In this document: in pieces, positions 17,596 to 26,158 of the stretch | Position numbering within the stretch: the stretch's first letter is position 1 | Layout: each line of letters opens with the position of its first letter | DNA from: Futiania mangrovi | GTDB lineage: Bacteria; Pseudomonadota; Alphaproteobacteria; Futianiales; Futianiaceae | Assembly: GCF_024158125.1 (NCBI RefSeq) | Contig: NZ_JAMZFT010000002.1 | Span: 744,001 to 808,000, forward strand | Direction of reading: 5' to 3' | DNA length: 64,000 nt | Translations under genes and position numbers: made by a program | The notes under the pieces: generated by a model | The model's database searches: none | What the model was told of the DNA's origin: nothing | The model's input: only the letters and a program-made list of their open reading frames with translations

Positions 17596-18710
17596 GTTTC
17601 CCGACTGTGTCGCGGGATTCCAACTTGCCCCTGATCCATTTCGTGCGCGACTACCTCGCCGCGCACGGGGTGGAGTCGCGACTCGTGTCGAACGCCGACG
17701 GCACCAAGGCGAATCTTTATGCCACCGTCGGCCCGCGCGTGGAGGGGGGCGTCGTGCTCTCCGGCCACACGGACGTGGTGCCCGTGGACGGCCAGCCCTG
17801 GGACACCGACCCCTTCACGGTGGTGGAGAAGGACGGCCGGCTCTACGGCCGCGGCACCGCGGACATGAAGAGCTTTTCTGCCATCGGCCTTGCGCTGGTG
17901 CCGGAGATGCTGGCCCGCGGCCTGCGCCACCCGGTCCATTTCGCGCTCTCCTACGACGAGGAGGTGGGCTGCGTCGGCGCGCCCGCCATGATCGCCGAGA
18001 TGGCGGAGAACGTGCCGCGCCCCCGCGCCGTGATCGTGGGGGAGCCGACCTCGATGAAGGTCGTGAACGCGCACAAGGGCATCCTGCACGTCGATACCCA
18101 TGTCCGCGGCCACGAGGTTCATTCGAGCCAGGTGCACCGCGGCGTCTCCGCCGTGATGGTGGGGGCCCGCCTCGTCGTCTTCCTCGAGGACATGATGCGG
18201 GAGAACGCCGCCCGCGCGGAGCCCGACTGCCCGTTCGAGCCGCCCTACACCACGATCCATTGCGGGGTCATCAAGGGCGGCACCGCGCTCAACATCATGG
18301 CGCGCGACTGCACCTTTGTGACCGACATCCGCTCCATCCCGGAGGACGACCCGATGTCGTTCGTGGAGCGGTACCGCGCCCACGTGGCGGAGCATGTGGA
18401 ACCGGCGATGCAGGCCATCGCGCCCGACACTTTCGTCAGGATCGTGCACTCCTCGCTCGTCCCCGGCCTCAGGCCCGAGCCGGACGGGGAGGCGGAGGCG
18501 CTGGCCAAGGCGCTGACCGGCGAGAACCGCGCCGGCGCGGTGGTCTATGCCGCGGAGGCCGGACAGTTCCAGGACGCCGGCTTCTCGGTCGTGATGTGCG
18601 GGCCGGGGTCGATCGACCAGGCCCACCAGCCCAACGAGTTCATCGCGCTCGACCAGGTCGATGCGGGCGTCGCGTTCATGCGGCGTCTCATCGACCGTCT
18701 GGCGGCTTGA
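17556..18710 (+). CDS. argE: M20-family deacylase, acetylornithine deacetylase-like
   Basis: A 384-residue metallohydrolase of the M20/ArgE family. The metal ligands and catalytic residues are visible: H71 and D73 (SGHTDVVPVD), D103 (GRGTADMKSF), and the E135-E136 pair (SYDEEVGC). GVIKGGTALN marks the dimerisation lid region. ArgE removes acetyl groups from N-acetylornithine. Here, beside a peptidase and a peptide-type importer, it may instead deacylate or hydrolyse an imported N-acyl amino acid or peptide. The ATG at 17556 follows a G-rich ribosome site. The gene symbol reflects family resemblance, not a proven substrate. Confidence 0.82.
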   Translation: MRVSPREMIERLVSFPTVSRDSNLPLIHFVRDYLAAHGVESRLVSNADGTKANLYATVGPRVEGGVVLSGHTDVVPVDGQPWDTDPFTVVEKDGRLYGRGTADMKSFSAIGLALVPEMLARGLRHPVHFALSYDEEVGCVGAPAMIAEMAENVPRPRAVIVGEPTSMKVVNAHKGILHVDTHVRGHEVHSSQVHRGVSAVMVGARLVVFLEDMMRENAARAEPDCPFEPPYTTIHCGVIKGGTALNIMARDCTFVTDIRSIPEDDPMSFVERYRAHVAEHVEPAMQAIAPDTFVRIVHSSLVPGLRPEPDGEAEALAKALTGENRAGAVVYAAEAGQFQDAGFSVVMCGPGSIDQAHQPNEFIALDQVDAGVAFMRRLIDRLAA

Positions 18711-18784
18711 AGAGTGGCCCGGCTCAGGGGAGGATGCCGGGCAGAGCGGTCCCGCGTATGGACCATGCAAACTGGGAGACGAGG

Positions 18785-20386
18785 ATGAGAAACATGTCTT
18801 GGTTGCGGGTGGGGGCGGCCGCGGTGGCCCTTTCGCTCGCGGTGCCGGCATTCACCACGGCAGCGTCGGCAGAAACGCTGCGCTGGGCGTTCCAGGGCGA
18901 CGCGAAGTCGCTGGACCCGTATTCGCTGAACGAAACCTTCACGCTGGGCTTCCTCGGCAATGTGTACGAAGGGCTCACCCGGCGCGGTCCCGACCTCGAG
19001 ATCCTGCCCGCGCTGGCCGAGCGCTGGGAGGTGATCGAGCCGACGCGCTGGCGCTTCCACCTGCGCAAGGGTGTGAAGTTCCACAACGGCAACGACTTCA
19101 CTGCCGACGACGTCGTCTTCTCGGCGGAGCGCGTGCGGGCCGAGGGGTCGGACCTCACGACGCGCATTCCGAAGGACGTGGTTGTCGAGAAGGTCGACGA
19201 CCACACGGTCGACTTCGTGCTGACGAAGCCGAACCCGATCCTGCATTACGAGTGGGATACCTGGTACATCATGGACAAGGAGTGGGCGGAGGCGAACAAC
19301 GCCGTGAAGCCGACCTCCGCGTCCGGCCAGAACGAGAGCTTCGCGACGTTCAACGCGAACGGCACCGGCGGGTTCCGGATCACCAGCCACGAGCCGGGCG
19401 TGCGCTCGGTCTTCGTGCCGAACGACAGCTGGTGGGACACGGCCGAGCACAACCTGACCGAGGTGATCTTCACGCCGATCAACTCCGACGCCACGCGCGT
19501 CGCCGCCCTGCTCTCGGGCGAGATCGACATGATGTACCCGGTGCCGGTCCAGGACATCCAGCGGATCGAGCAGAACGAAGGCACCAAGGCGCTGACCGGG
19601 CCGGAACTGCGCACGATCTTCCTCGGCATGGACCAGAAGCGCGACGAGCTTCTCTATTCCGACGTGAAGGGCAAGAACCCGTTCAAGGACGTGCGGGTGC
19701 GCAAGGCGGTCTACCAGGCCATCGACATCGAGGCGATCAAGGACCGCATCATGCGCGGCCTGTCGGAGCCGTCGGCCCTGATGCTGTCGCCGTTCATGTA
19801 CTCGCGCTCCGACGAGTTCAAGCGGCACCCCTATGACCCGGACGCGGCGAAGAAGCTTCTGGCGGAAGCGGGCTACGCGGACGGCTTCACGGTCGGGATG
19901 GACTGCCCGAACGACCGGTACGTGAACGACGAGCGGATCTGCCAGGCGATCGTGTCCATGCTGGCGCGCGTCGGCATCAAGGTCGACCTCAACGCCCAGC
20001 CCAAGGCGCAGTACTTCGCCAAGGTGCTGGCGTCGGGCGGCTATGACACCAGCTTCTACCTGCTGGGCTGGACGCCGGGCTCGTTCGACGCGCACAACGT
20101 GCTCGTGAACCTGCACGGCTGCCGCGACGACAAGGGCGCGGGCGGCCCGTTCAACCTCGGCGGCTTCTGCAGCGAGAAGCTCGATGCGCTGACGGCCGAG
20201 ATCGGCACCGAGAACGACCCGACGAAGCGGGACGAGCTGATCGCGCAGGCGTTCACCATCATCCACGAGGAGGTGGCCCACGTGCCGCTTCACCAGCAGG
20301 GCCTGGCGTGGGGTGTGCGCGACAATGTCGAGGTCGTGCAGCGCGCCGACAACCAGTTCCTCTTCCGCTGGGTGAAGAAGAACTGA
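18785..20386 (+). CDS. ABC transporter substrate-binding protein, peptide family (SBP_bac_5)
   Basis: A 533-residue periplasmic binding protein of the DppA/OppA family. The signal peptide spans about residues 1-30 (ending ASAE). ETLRWAFQGDAKSLDPYS starts the mature protein, and WRFHLRKGVKFHNGNDFTADDVVFS is the family signature. AKKLLAEAGYADG lies in the second lobe. It likely delivers an oligopeptide, amino-acid conjugate or opine-like ligand to the permeases that follow. A GGGAGACGAGG ribosome site precedes the ATG. A perfect palindrome between this gene and the permeases may allow separate expression of the binding protein. Confidence 0.93.
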   Translation: MRNMSWLRVGAAAVALSLAVPAFTTAASAETLRWAFQGDAKSLDPYSLNETFTLGFLGNVYEGLTRRGPDLEILPALAERWEVIEPTRWRFHLRKGVKFHNGNDFTADDVVFSAERVRAEGSDLTTRIPKDVVVEKVDDHTVDFVLTKPNPILHYEWDTWYIMDKEWAEANNAVKPTSASGQNESFATFNANGTGGFRITSHEPGVRSVFVPNDSWWDTAEHNLTEVIFTPINSDATRVAALLSGEIDMMYPVPVQDIQRIEQNEGTKALTGPELRTIFLGMDQKRDELLYSDVKGKNPFKDVRVRKAVYQAIDIEAIKDRIMRGLSEPSALMLSPFMYSRSDEFKRHPYDPDAAKKLLAEAGYADGFTVGMDCPNDRYVNDERICQAIVSMLARVGIKVDLNAQPKAQYFAKVLASGGYDTSFYLLGWTPGSFDAHNVLVNLHGCRDDKGAGGPFNLGGFCSEKLDALTAEIGTENDPTKRDELIAQAFTIIHEEVAHVPLHQQGLAWGVRDNVEVVQRADNQFLFRWVKKN

Positions 20387-20416
20387 TCCAGTCGCCCCCG
20401 CAACGGGGGCATCGGA

Positions 20417-20440
20417 CGGGCCCCGGCATGCCGGGGCCCG
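20417..20440. terminator. Perfect 24-bp palindrome between binding protein and permease genes
   Basis: A self-complementary GC-rich sequence folds into a stem of up to 12 bp. No T-tract follows it on the plus strand, so it is less likely a full terminator than an attenuator or an mRNA 3'-end stabiliser. Such elements often raise binding-protein mRNA relative to permease mRNA. Confidence 0.5.
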
Positions 20441-20501
20441 ATTCCGCTTCCGGAAGAACGCCGGATCAACCGGCGCCACGGTTCTGACAGGGCATCGCGA
20501 C

Positions 20502-21482
20502 ATGATCTGGTTCGTCATCAAGCGGCTGTTGCAGTCCGTCGTCGTCATGGCGGTGGTCGCGCTGATCGCTTTCTCCATGTTCCGCTACCTGGGCGACCCG
20601 GTGAACCAGATGGTGGGTGTCGAGACCTCCATCGAGCAGCGCGAGGCGCTGCGCGAGCGGCTCGGCCTGAACGAACCGGTGGCGGTGCAGTTCTGGCTGT
20701 TCCTCCAGCGCGCCGCGCAGTTCGAGTTCGGCATCTCCTACCAGCACCGCAAGGCGGTCAGCTCGCTCATCGCCGAACGTCTGCCCGCGACGCTGGAGCT
20801 GTCGGCCGTCTCGGCGCTGATGGCCCTGCTGATCGGCATACCCATGGGCGTCTACACGGCCTTGCGACGAGACGGCTTTCTCGCACGCATCTTCATGACG
20901 CTGTCGCTGATCGGCGTGTCGCTGCCGGTCTTCCTGATCGGCATCCTGCTGATCCTGTTCTTCGGCGTGATGCTGCAATGGCTGCCGACCTTCGGGCGCG
21001 GCGCCACGGTCGATATCGGCGGCTGGTCGACGGGCTTCCTCACGGCCGACGGGTTGCGCGCGCTGATCCTGCCCGCGATCACGCTGGCGATCTTCCAGAT
21101 GACGCTGATCGTGCGCCTGATCCGGGCCGAGATGCTCGAGGTGCTGCGCACCGACTACATCAAGTTCTGCAAGGCCCGCGGCCTGAAGACCCGCGCGATC
21201 CACTTCAGGCACGCGCTGAAGAACACGCTGGTGCCGGTCATCACCATCGTCGGCCTGCAACTGGGCTCGGTCATCGCCTTCGCGATCATCACCGAGAGCG
21301 TGTTCCAGTGGCCGGGCATGGGGCTTCTCTTCATCCAGGCGGTGACGGAGGTCGATATCCCCGTGATGGCCGCTTATCTCATGCTGATCGCCTTCGTGTT
21401 CGTGGTCATCAATCTCGTGGTCGACCTGCTCTACTACGCGGTCGATCCGCGGCTGCGCGTCCAGGCGGGAGCGAAGGGATGA
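20502..21482 (+). CDS. ABC transporter permease, DppB type
   Basis: A 326-residue inner-membrane permease with about six TM helices. The first is at 9-30 (LLQSVVVMAVVALIAFSMF), and the periplasmic loop after it has the family YLGDPVNQMVG motif. The coupling EAA loop is present as YIKFCKARGLKTRAIHFRHALKNTLVPVIT. It pairs with the next permease to form the channel for the peptide-type importer. Its stop overlaps the next start (ATGA). Confidence 0.94.
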   Translation: MIWFVIKRLLQSVVVMAVVALIAFSMFRYLGDPVNQMVGVETSIEQREALRERLGLNEPVAVQFWLFLQRAAQFEFGISYQHRKAVSSLIAERLPATLELSAVSALMALLIGIPMGVYTALRRDGFLARIFMTLSLIGVSLPVFLIGILLILFFGVMLQWLPTFGRGATVDIGGWSTGFLTADGLRALILPAITLAIFQMTLIVRLIRAEMLEVLRTDYIKFCKARGLKTRAIHFRHALKNTLVPVITIVGLQLGSVIAFAIITESVFQWPGMGLLFIQAVTEVDIPVMAAYLMLIAFVFVVINLVVDLLYYAVDPRLRVQAGAKG

Positions 21483-22447
21483 GCGCGCTCCCCACCCCCG
21501 AAACGCCGGAAACGGGCCGCGCGCAGGCGCGCCCCGCAGGCCTGCTCGCCCGGCTCGACGAGAGCGACCTGCTCTATAGCTTCCGCCGGTCGCCCATCGT
21601 GGTCGTCGCGGCGGCGATTTCCGTGCTGATGATCCTCGCCGCGATCTTCGCGCCCCTGGTGGCGCCGCAGGATCCCTTCGACATGGCCCAGCTCGACCTG
21701 CTCGATTCGCTGCTGCCGCCCGTCTGGGTCGAGGGCGGCATGTGGAAGTACCCGCTCGGCACCGACGACCAGGGCCGCGATATCTTCTCCACCATCCTTT
21801 ACGGGGCGCGCATCTCGATCCTCGTGGGGTTTGCCAGCGTCGCCTTCGCCATGATCCTCGGCATCGTGCTGGGCCTCGTGGCGGGCTATGCCGGGGGCTG
21901 GATCGACAGCCTCCTGATGCGCATCGCGGACATCCAGCTGTCCTTCCCGGCCATCCTGATCGCCCTGCTGATCGACGGCGTGGCGCGCGGCATCATGGGG
22001 AACCTCGGGCACGAGCGGATCGCCTTCGGCGTGCTGATCCTCGCCATCGGCCTGTCGTTCTGGGTTCAGTATGCGCGCACCGTGCGCGGCTCGGTGCTGG
22101 TCGAGAAGGGCAAGGAGTACGTGCAGGCGGCCCAGGTCATCGGCCTTCCGCCGGCGTTGATCCTGTTCCGCCACATCCTGCCGAACGTCATGGGGCCGGT
22201 GCTGGTGATCGCGACGATCCAGCTTGCGCTCGCGGTCATCACCGAGGCGACGCTGTCCTTCCTCGGCGTGGGCGTGCCGCCGACCTCGCCGTCGCTCGGC
22301 ACGCTGATCCGCATCGGCAACGACTACCTGTTCTCGGGCGAGTGGTGGATCACCATCTTCCCGGGCGCGGCGCTGGTCATCCTCGTGCTGTCGGTCAACC
22401 TTCTGGGCGACTGGCTGCGCGACGCGCTCAATCCGAAGCTGAGGTGA
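21479..22447 (+). CDS. ABC transporter permease, DppC type
   Basis: A 322-residue permease. An N-terminal cytoplasmic segment (1-37) leads to TM1 (VVVAAAISVLMILAAIFAPLVAP). PLGTDDQGRDIFSTILYGARIS is the OppC/DppC signature. The EAA loop reads YVQAAQVIGLPPALILFRHILPNVMGPV, and LSFLGVGVPPTSPSLGTLI follows. It is the second membrane subunit of the importer encoded by 18785-24237, and is ATGA-coupled to the preceding permease. Confidence 0.95.
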   Translation: MSALPTPETPETGRAQARPAGLLARLDESDLLYSFRRSPIVVVAAAISVLMILAAIFAPLVAPQDPFDMAQLDLLDSLLPPVWVEGGMWKYPLGTDDQGRDIFSTILYGARISILVGFASVAFAMILGIVLGLVAGYAGGWIDSLLMRIADIQLSFPAILIALLIDGVARGIMGNLGHERIAFGVLILAIGLSFWVQYARTVRGSVLVEKGKEYVQAAQVIGLPPALILFRHILPNVMGPVLVIATIQLALAVITEATLSFLGVGVPPTSPSLGTLIRIGNDYLFSGEWWITIFPGAALVILVLSVNLLGDWLRDALNPKLR

Positions 22448-22452
22448 CGGCG

Positions 22453-24237
22453 ATGGCGCAGACCGAGACATCCGCCTCCGACGCGACCGCCACGCCCGTG
22501 CTCGAGGTGCGCGGCCTCACGGTGGAGTTTCCCTCCCGGCGCGGCCTCGTCGTGGCGGCGGAGGACGTGAACCTCGCCGTCCGCCCGGGCGAGATCCTCG
22601 GCGTCGTGGGGGAATCCGGGGCAGGCAAGTCCACGATCGGCAATGCGGTCATGGGCCTGCTGGAGCCGCCGGGACGCATGGCGCGCGGCGAGGTGCTGCT
22701 GAAGGGGGAGCGGATCGACGGCCGCCCGCAGGCGGAGATGCGACGCATCCGCGGCAAGCGCGTCGCCATGATCTTCCAGGACCCGCTGACGAGCCTCGAT
22801 CCGCTGCAGACCGTGGGCGCACAGCTTGTCGAGACCATGCTCACGCATCTGCCGATCTCGGAGGCGGAGGCGAAGAAGCGCGCCATCGGCCTGCTCGAAC
22901 AGGTCGGGATCCCCGACCCCGACGTGCGGGTGGAGCAGTATCCGCACCAGTTCTCCGGCGGCATGCGCCAGCGCGTCGTGATCGCGCTGTCGCTGTGCGC
23001 CGAGCCCGAGGTCATCATCGCCGACGAGCCGACGACGGCGCTCGACGTCTCGATCCAGGCCCAGATCCTCGAGCTTCTGCGCCGTCTCGTGCGCGACCAT
23101 GGCGTCGGCATGATCATCATCACGCACGACATGGGCGTAATCGCCGAGGTGACGGACCGCGTCGCGGTGATGTACCGCGGCAAGGTGGTGGAGGAGGGGC
23201 CGACGGAGAAGATCCTCGGCAATCCCGACCACACCTACACCCGTTCGCTCATCTCCGCCGTGCCGCGCCCGGACGTGCGGCTCGACCGCTTCCCGCTCGT
23301 CGAATACATCGAGGCCGCCTCGACCGCGACGCGCAAGATCGACCTCCGGACGCACTGGCTGGGCCGCACGCGCGATTTCGGCACCGTCAGCGACCGCGCG
23401 CTGGTGGAGGTGCGCGACCTCTCGCTGCGCTTCGTCACGCGCCGGTCGTTCCTCGAGAAGAACCGCCGCTATGTGCAGGCCGTCGACCGCGTGACCTTCC
23501 AGGTCCGCCCGGGCGAGGTATTCGGCCTCGTGGGCGAGAGCGGGTCGGGCAAATCGACCATCGCGCGCCTCATCACCGGCCTCTACCGGCCGCAGGGCGG
23601 CAACATCCTGTTCGCCGGCGCAGACCTGACGGCACTCACCTCGCGGCGCGAGGTGAACCGCTACCGCCGCCAGATGCAGATGATCTTCCAGGACCCGTTC
23701 TCGAGCCTCAACGCCCGCTTCAAGGTCATGGACATCGTGGCCGAACCGATCCGCTTCCACAAGCTCGCCCAGTCGGAGGCGGAGGTGCGCGGCATCGTCG
23801 AGGACCTGCTGGAGCATGTCGGCCTCGGCGCGAAGGCCGCCCAGAAATACCCGCACGAGTTCTCCGGCGGGCAGCGCCAGCGCATCTCCATCGCCCGGGC
23901 GCTGGCGACGCGCCCGCGCTTCCTGATCTGCGACGAACCGACCAGCGCGCTCGACGTCTCGATCCAGGCGCAGGTGCTGAACCTTCTCAAGGATCTTCAG
24001 GCCGACCTCGGCCTCACCATGCTGTTCATCAGCCACGATCTCCCCGTGATCCGGCAGATGTGCGACCGGGTCGCCGTGATGCGGCACGGCAAGATCGTCG
24101 AGGTGGCCGCGACCGAGGCGCTGTTCGAAACCCCGCAGCACGAGTACACGCGGCATCTGCTCCACCTCATGCCGCGCCTCGTCGCTGCGCCGCCTCCTCC
24201 CGATCAGGGGGCCGATCCGGTGCCGGAGCCGGCCTGA
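22453..24237 (+). CDS. Fused dual ATP-binding protein of the peptide-type importer
   Basis: A 594-residue protein in which the two ATPases usually encoded as dppD and dppF are joined. Domain 1 has Walker A GESGAGKST (near 54-62), signature FSGGMRQRV and Walker [15 protein letters not shown]. Domain 2 has Walker [10 protein letters not shown], signature FSGGQRQRI and [13 protein letters not shown]. Each domain carries the oligopeptide C-terminal extension (NPDHTYTRSL; TPQHEYTRHLL). It starts 5 nt after the permease stop and completes the importer, with no obvious terminator after it. Confidence 0.95.
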   Translation: MAQTETSASDATATPVLEVRGLTVEFPSRRGLVVAAEDVNLAVRPGEILGVVGESGAGKSTIGNAVMGLLEPPGRMARGEVLLKGERIDGRPQAEMRRIRGKRVAMIFQDPLTSLDPLQTVGAQLVETMLTHLPISEAEAKKRAIGLLEQVGIPDPDVRVEQYPHQFSGGMRQRVVIALSLCAEPEVIIADEPTTALDVSIQAQILELLRRLVRDHGVGMIIITHDMGVIAEVTDRVAVMYRGKVVEEGPTEKILGNPDHTYTRSLISAVPRPDVRLDRFPLVEYIEAASTATRKIDLRTHWLGRTRDFGTVSDRALVEVRDLSLRFVTRRSFLEKNRRYVQAVDRVTFQVRPGEVFGLVGESGSGKSTIARLITGLYRPQGGNILFAGADLTALTSRREVNRYRRQMQMIFQDPFSSLNARFKVMDIVAEPIRFHKLAQSEAEVRGIVEDLLEHVGLGAKAAQKYPHEFSGGQRQRISIARALATRPRFLICDEPTSALDVSIQAQVLNLLKDLQADLGLTMLFISHDLPVIRQMCDRVAVMRHGKIVEVAATEALFETPQHEYTRHLLHLMPRLVAAPPPPDQGADPVPEPA

Positions 24238-24336
24238 CGGTCTTTTGCCGCGCCCCGTCTTGCTCCGCGCCGCGAAAGGGGCACATTCTGCACCCAGAAC
24301 CTATCGGGGATTCGACCGCACCGGGGACGCTTGCCG

Positions 24337-25017
24337 ATGAGCACAAATGCCCGCCCTCTGGCCCGCGCTCTGGCGCCCTCTGTGGCGGCTGTGGTGTGCG
24401 CCTTTGGCCTTGCCGGGGTGCCGTTGCCCGCGGCGGCGCATCCGCATGTCTGGGTCGACGTACGCAACACGCTGTTGTTCGATTCCGAGGGCCGCGTCAC
24501 GGGCGTGCGTGCGGAATGGCTGTTCGACGCGCTCTTCTCCGCCTTCGCGCTGTCGGAGGTCGACACCGACAAGGACGGCACGGCGTCGGCCGAGGAACTC
24601 GTGCCGCTCGCGGCGGGCTACCTCGATAGCCTGCGGGAGTACGACTACTTCATGGAGATCACCAGCGGCGGCGCGATCATCGACATCGCGGACGCCAGCG
24701 ATGGCGTGGCGGAGAGCCGCGACGGACGTCTCATGCTCGCCTTCACCGCGCCGCTCGCCGCACCCGTGGACGGCGCGCTGGGCGATCTCGAGGTGCGCAG
24801 CTACGACCCGACCTATTACGTTGCGCTCGACATGGCGGAGAGCGAGGCCGCGGAGCTCGGCGCGAACGCTGCCGAGGCCTGTCGCGTCGCGGTCGAGCCG
24901 CCGAAGGACGGCGGGGAGTGGCAGACGCTCGCCGACAGCGCGCTGGGCGACGGCGTCGCGGTGCGCAGCGTCGCCGCGCAGTATGCGAGCGTGGTCCGCC
25001 TCACATGCGCCCCCTGA
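24337..25017 (+). CDS. DUF1007-family periplasmic metal-handling protein with EF-hand-like loop
   Basis: A 226-residue exported protein. The signal peptide ends near PAAAAHPHVWVDV, so the mature protein begins with a His-rich HPH metal-binding motif characteristic of DUF1007. The segment VDTDKDGTASAEEL fits the 12-residue EF-hand calcium loop (D, D, D, G and a terminal E in register). DUF1007 genes typically sit beside nickel/cobalt transporters, as here, where the next gene overlaps by 13 nt. The start is taken as the ATG at 24337; a TTG two codons earlier is also in frame. Confidence 0.85.
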   Translation: MSTNARPLARALAPSVAAVVCAFGLAGVPLPAAAHPHVWVDVRNTLLFDSEGRVTGVRAEWLFDALFSAFALSEVDTDKDGTASAEELVPLAAGYLDSLREYDYFMEITSGGAIIDIADASDGVAESRDGRLMLAFTAPLAAPVDGALGDLEVRSYDPTYYVALDMAESEAAELGANAAEACRVAVEPPKDGGEWQTLADSALGDGVAVRSVAAQYASVVRLTCAP

Positions 25018-26048
25018 CGCTTGCCGTCGCGGCGGTTCTGTTGCTCGCGGGGACAGGTCTCGCGCTGGCGCAGACGGGTTCGCCCTTCGCCATGCCGGGT
25101 GGGGGCGGTTCGTCCGCGCCCGCGTCCGAGCCCGGCGTCTTCGAGGCGTTCACCGCATGGATCGCCGCCGCGCAAGGCCGCCTGCACCGCGACCTGGCCG
25201 AGGCCGTCGCCGCGCTCCGCGCCGATCCCTGGTCTGCGCCTGCCCTGACGCTGATGGGTCTCAGCTTCCTTTACGGCGTCGTCCATGCAGCGGGGCCAGG
25301 ACACGGGAAGGCCGTGATCTCCGCCTACCTGCTGGCGACGGGGGAGGGCCTGCGCCGCGGCATCGCGCTGTCGGCCGCCGCCGCGGTCGTGCAGGCGTTG
25401 AGCGCCATCCTCCTCGTCGTCGCCGTCGCGCTCGCCGTCGGCATCACTCAGTCGCGCATCGGCGCGCTGTCGGGCTGGCTGGAGCGGGCGAGCTACCTGT
25501 TGATCGCGCTGATCGGCCTATGGCTCGCGGTCCGTGCCGCGCGCGCGCTTCTTGCGACCCTCGGGGTGTCGCGCGGCGCTGCCCACAGCCACGCGCATCA
25601 CCATGACCACCACCACCACGAGCACGTCCACGGCGAGGATTGCAGCCACGGTGCCGCGTGCGGGCACGCCCATGCGGTCACGCCGGAGATGGCGCTGGCC
25701 GCGCGCCGGCTGCGCGACATGGCCGCGGTCGCGGTGTCGGTGGGCTTGCGGCCCTGCACGGGCGCGATCCTCGTCCTCGTCTTCGCCTGGGCCAACGGCA
25801 TCCTGTCCATCGGGATCGCCGCGACCTTCGCCATGGCCGCCGGCACCGCCGCGACGGTGGCGCTGATCGCCGCGCTCAGCGTCGGCGCGCGGTCCGCCGC
25901 TCTGCGCCTCTTCTCGGGCCGGGGCGTCCTGCTCGGCCTCGCCGCGGGCGGCATCGGGCTTGCCGCGGGCCTGTTCGTCGCCGCCGCCGGGATCAGCCTC
26001 TTCCTCGCGCCGCCCGCGGGACCGGGATTCATCGGCCCGGCGGCCTGA
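25005..26048 (+). CDS. Nickel/cobalt efflux permease (NicO/RcnA-like) with His-rich loop
   Basis: A 347-residue membrane protein with a signal-like N-terminus and about six further TM helices. The motif HAAGPGHGKAVISAYLL (H94, H100) and the later GLRPCTGAILVLVFAW are signatures of the NicO/RcnA family. The cytoplasmic loop at 194-223 contains about 15 histidines plus two cysteines, a likely nickel or cobalt sensing or buffering site. The start overlaps the DUF1007 gene by 13 nt, so the two are one operon. The direction of transport is inferred from resemblance to RcnA exporters. I see no cobalamin riboswitch upstream. Confidence 0.87.
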   Translation: MRPLTLAVAAVLLLAGTGLALAQTGSPFAMPGGGGSSAPASEPGVFEAFTAWIAAAQGRLHRDLAEAVAALRADPWSAPALTLMGLSFLYGVVHAAGPGHGKAVISAYLLATGEGLRRGIALSAAAAVVQALSAILLVVAVALAVGITQSRIGALSGWLERASYLLIALIGLWLAVRAARALLATLGVSRGAAHSHAHHHDHHHHEHVHGEDCSHGAACGHAHAVTPEMALAARRLRDMAAVAVSVGLRPCTGAILVLVFAWANGILSIGIAATFAMAAGTAATVALIAALSVGARSAALRLFSGRGVLLGLAAGGIGLAAGLFVAAAGISLFLAPPAGPGFIGPAA

Positions 26049-26158
26049 GATCTTCGCCGCCCCCGCGCGTTTCCGCAGAAATCTTTCCCCGCGGCTTCCG
26101 GCCGTGCGACACTTCTCCGCGTTGAACGCTGCAGGCCGGGAGAGGTGCAGGCGCATCC

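Noticed and set aside
24238-24336. Possible cobalamin or nickel riboswitch upstream of the DUF1007/NicO genes
   Set aside because: The gap is only 99 bp and I find no B12-box-like sequence or suitable fold.
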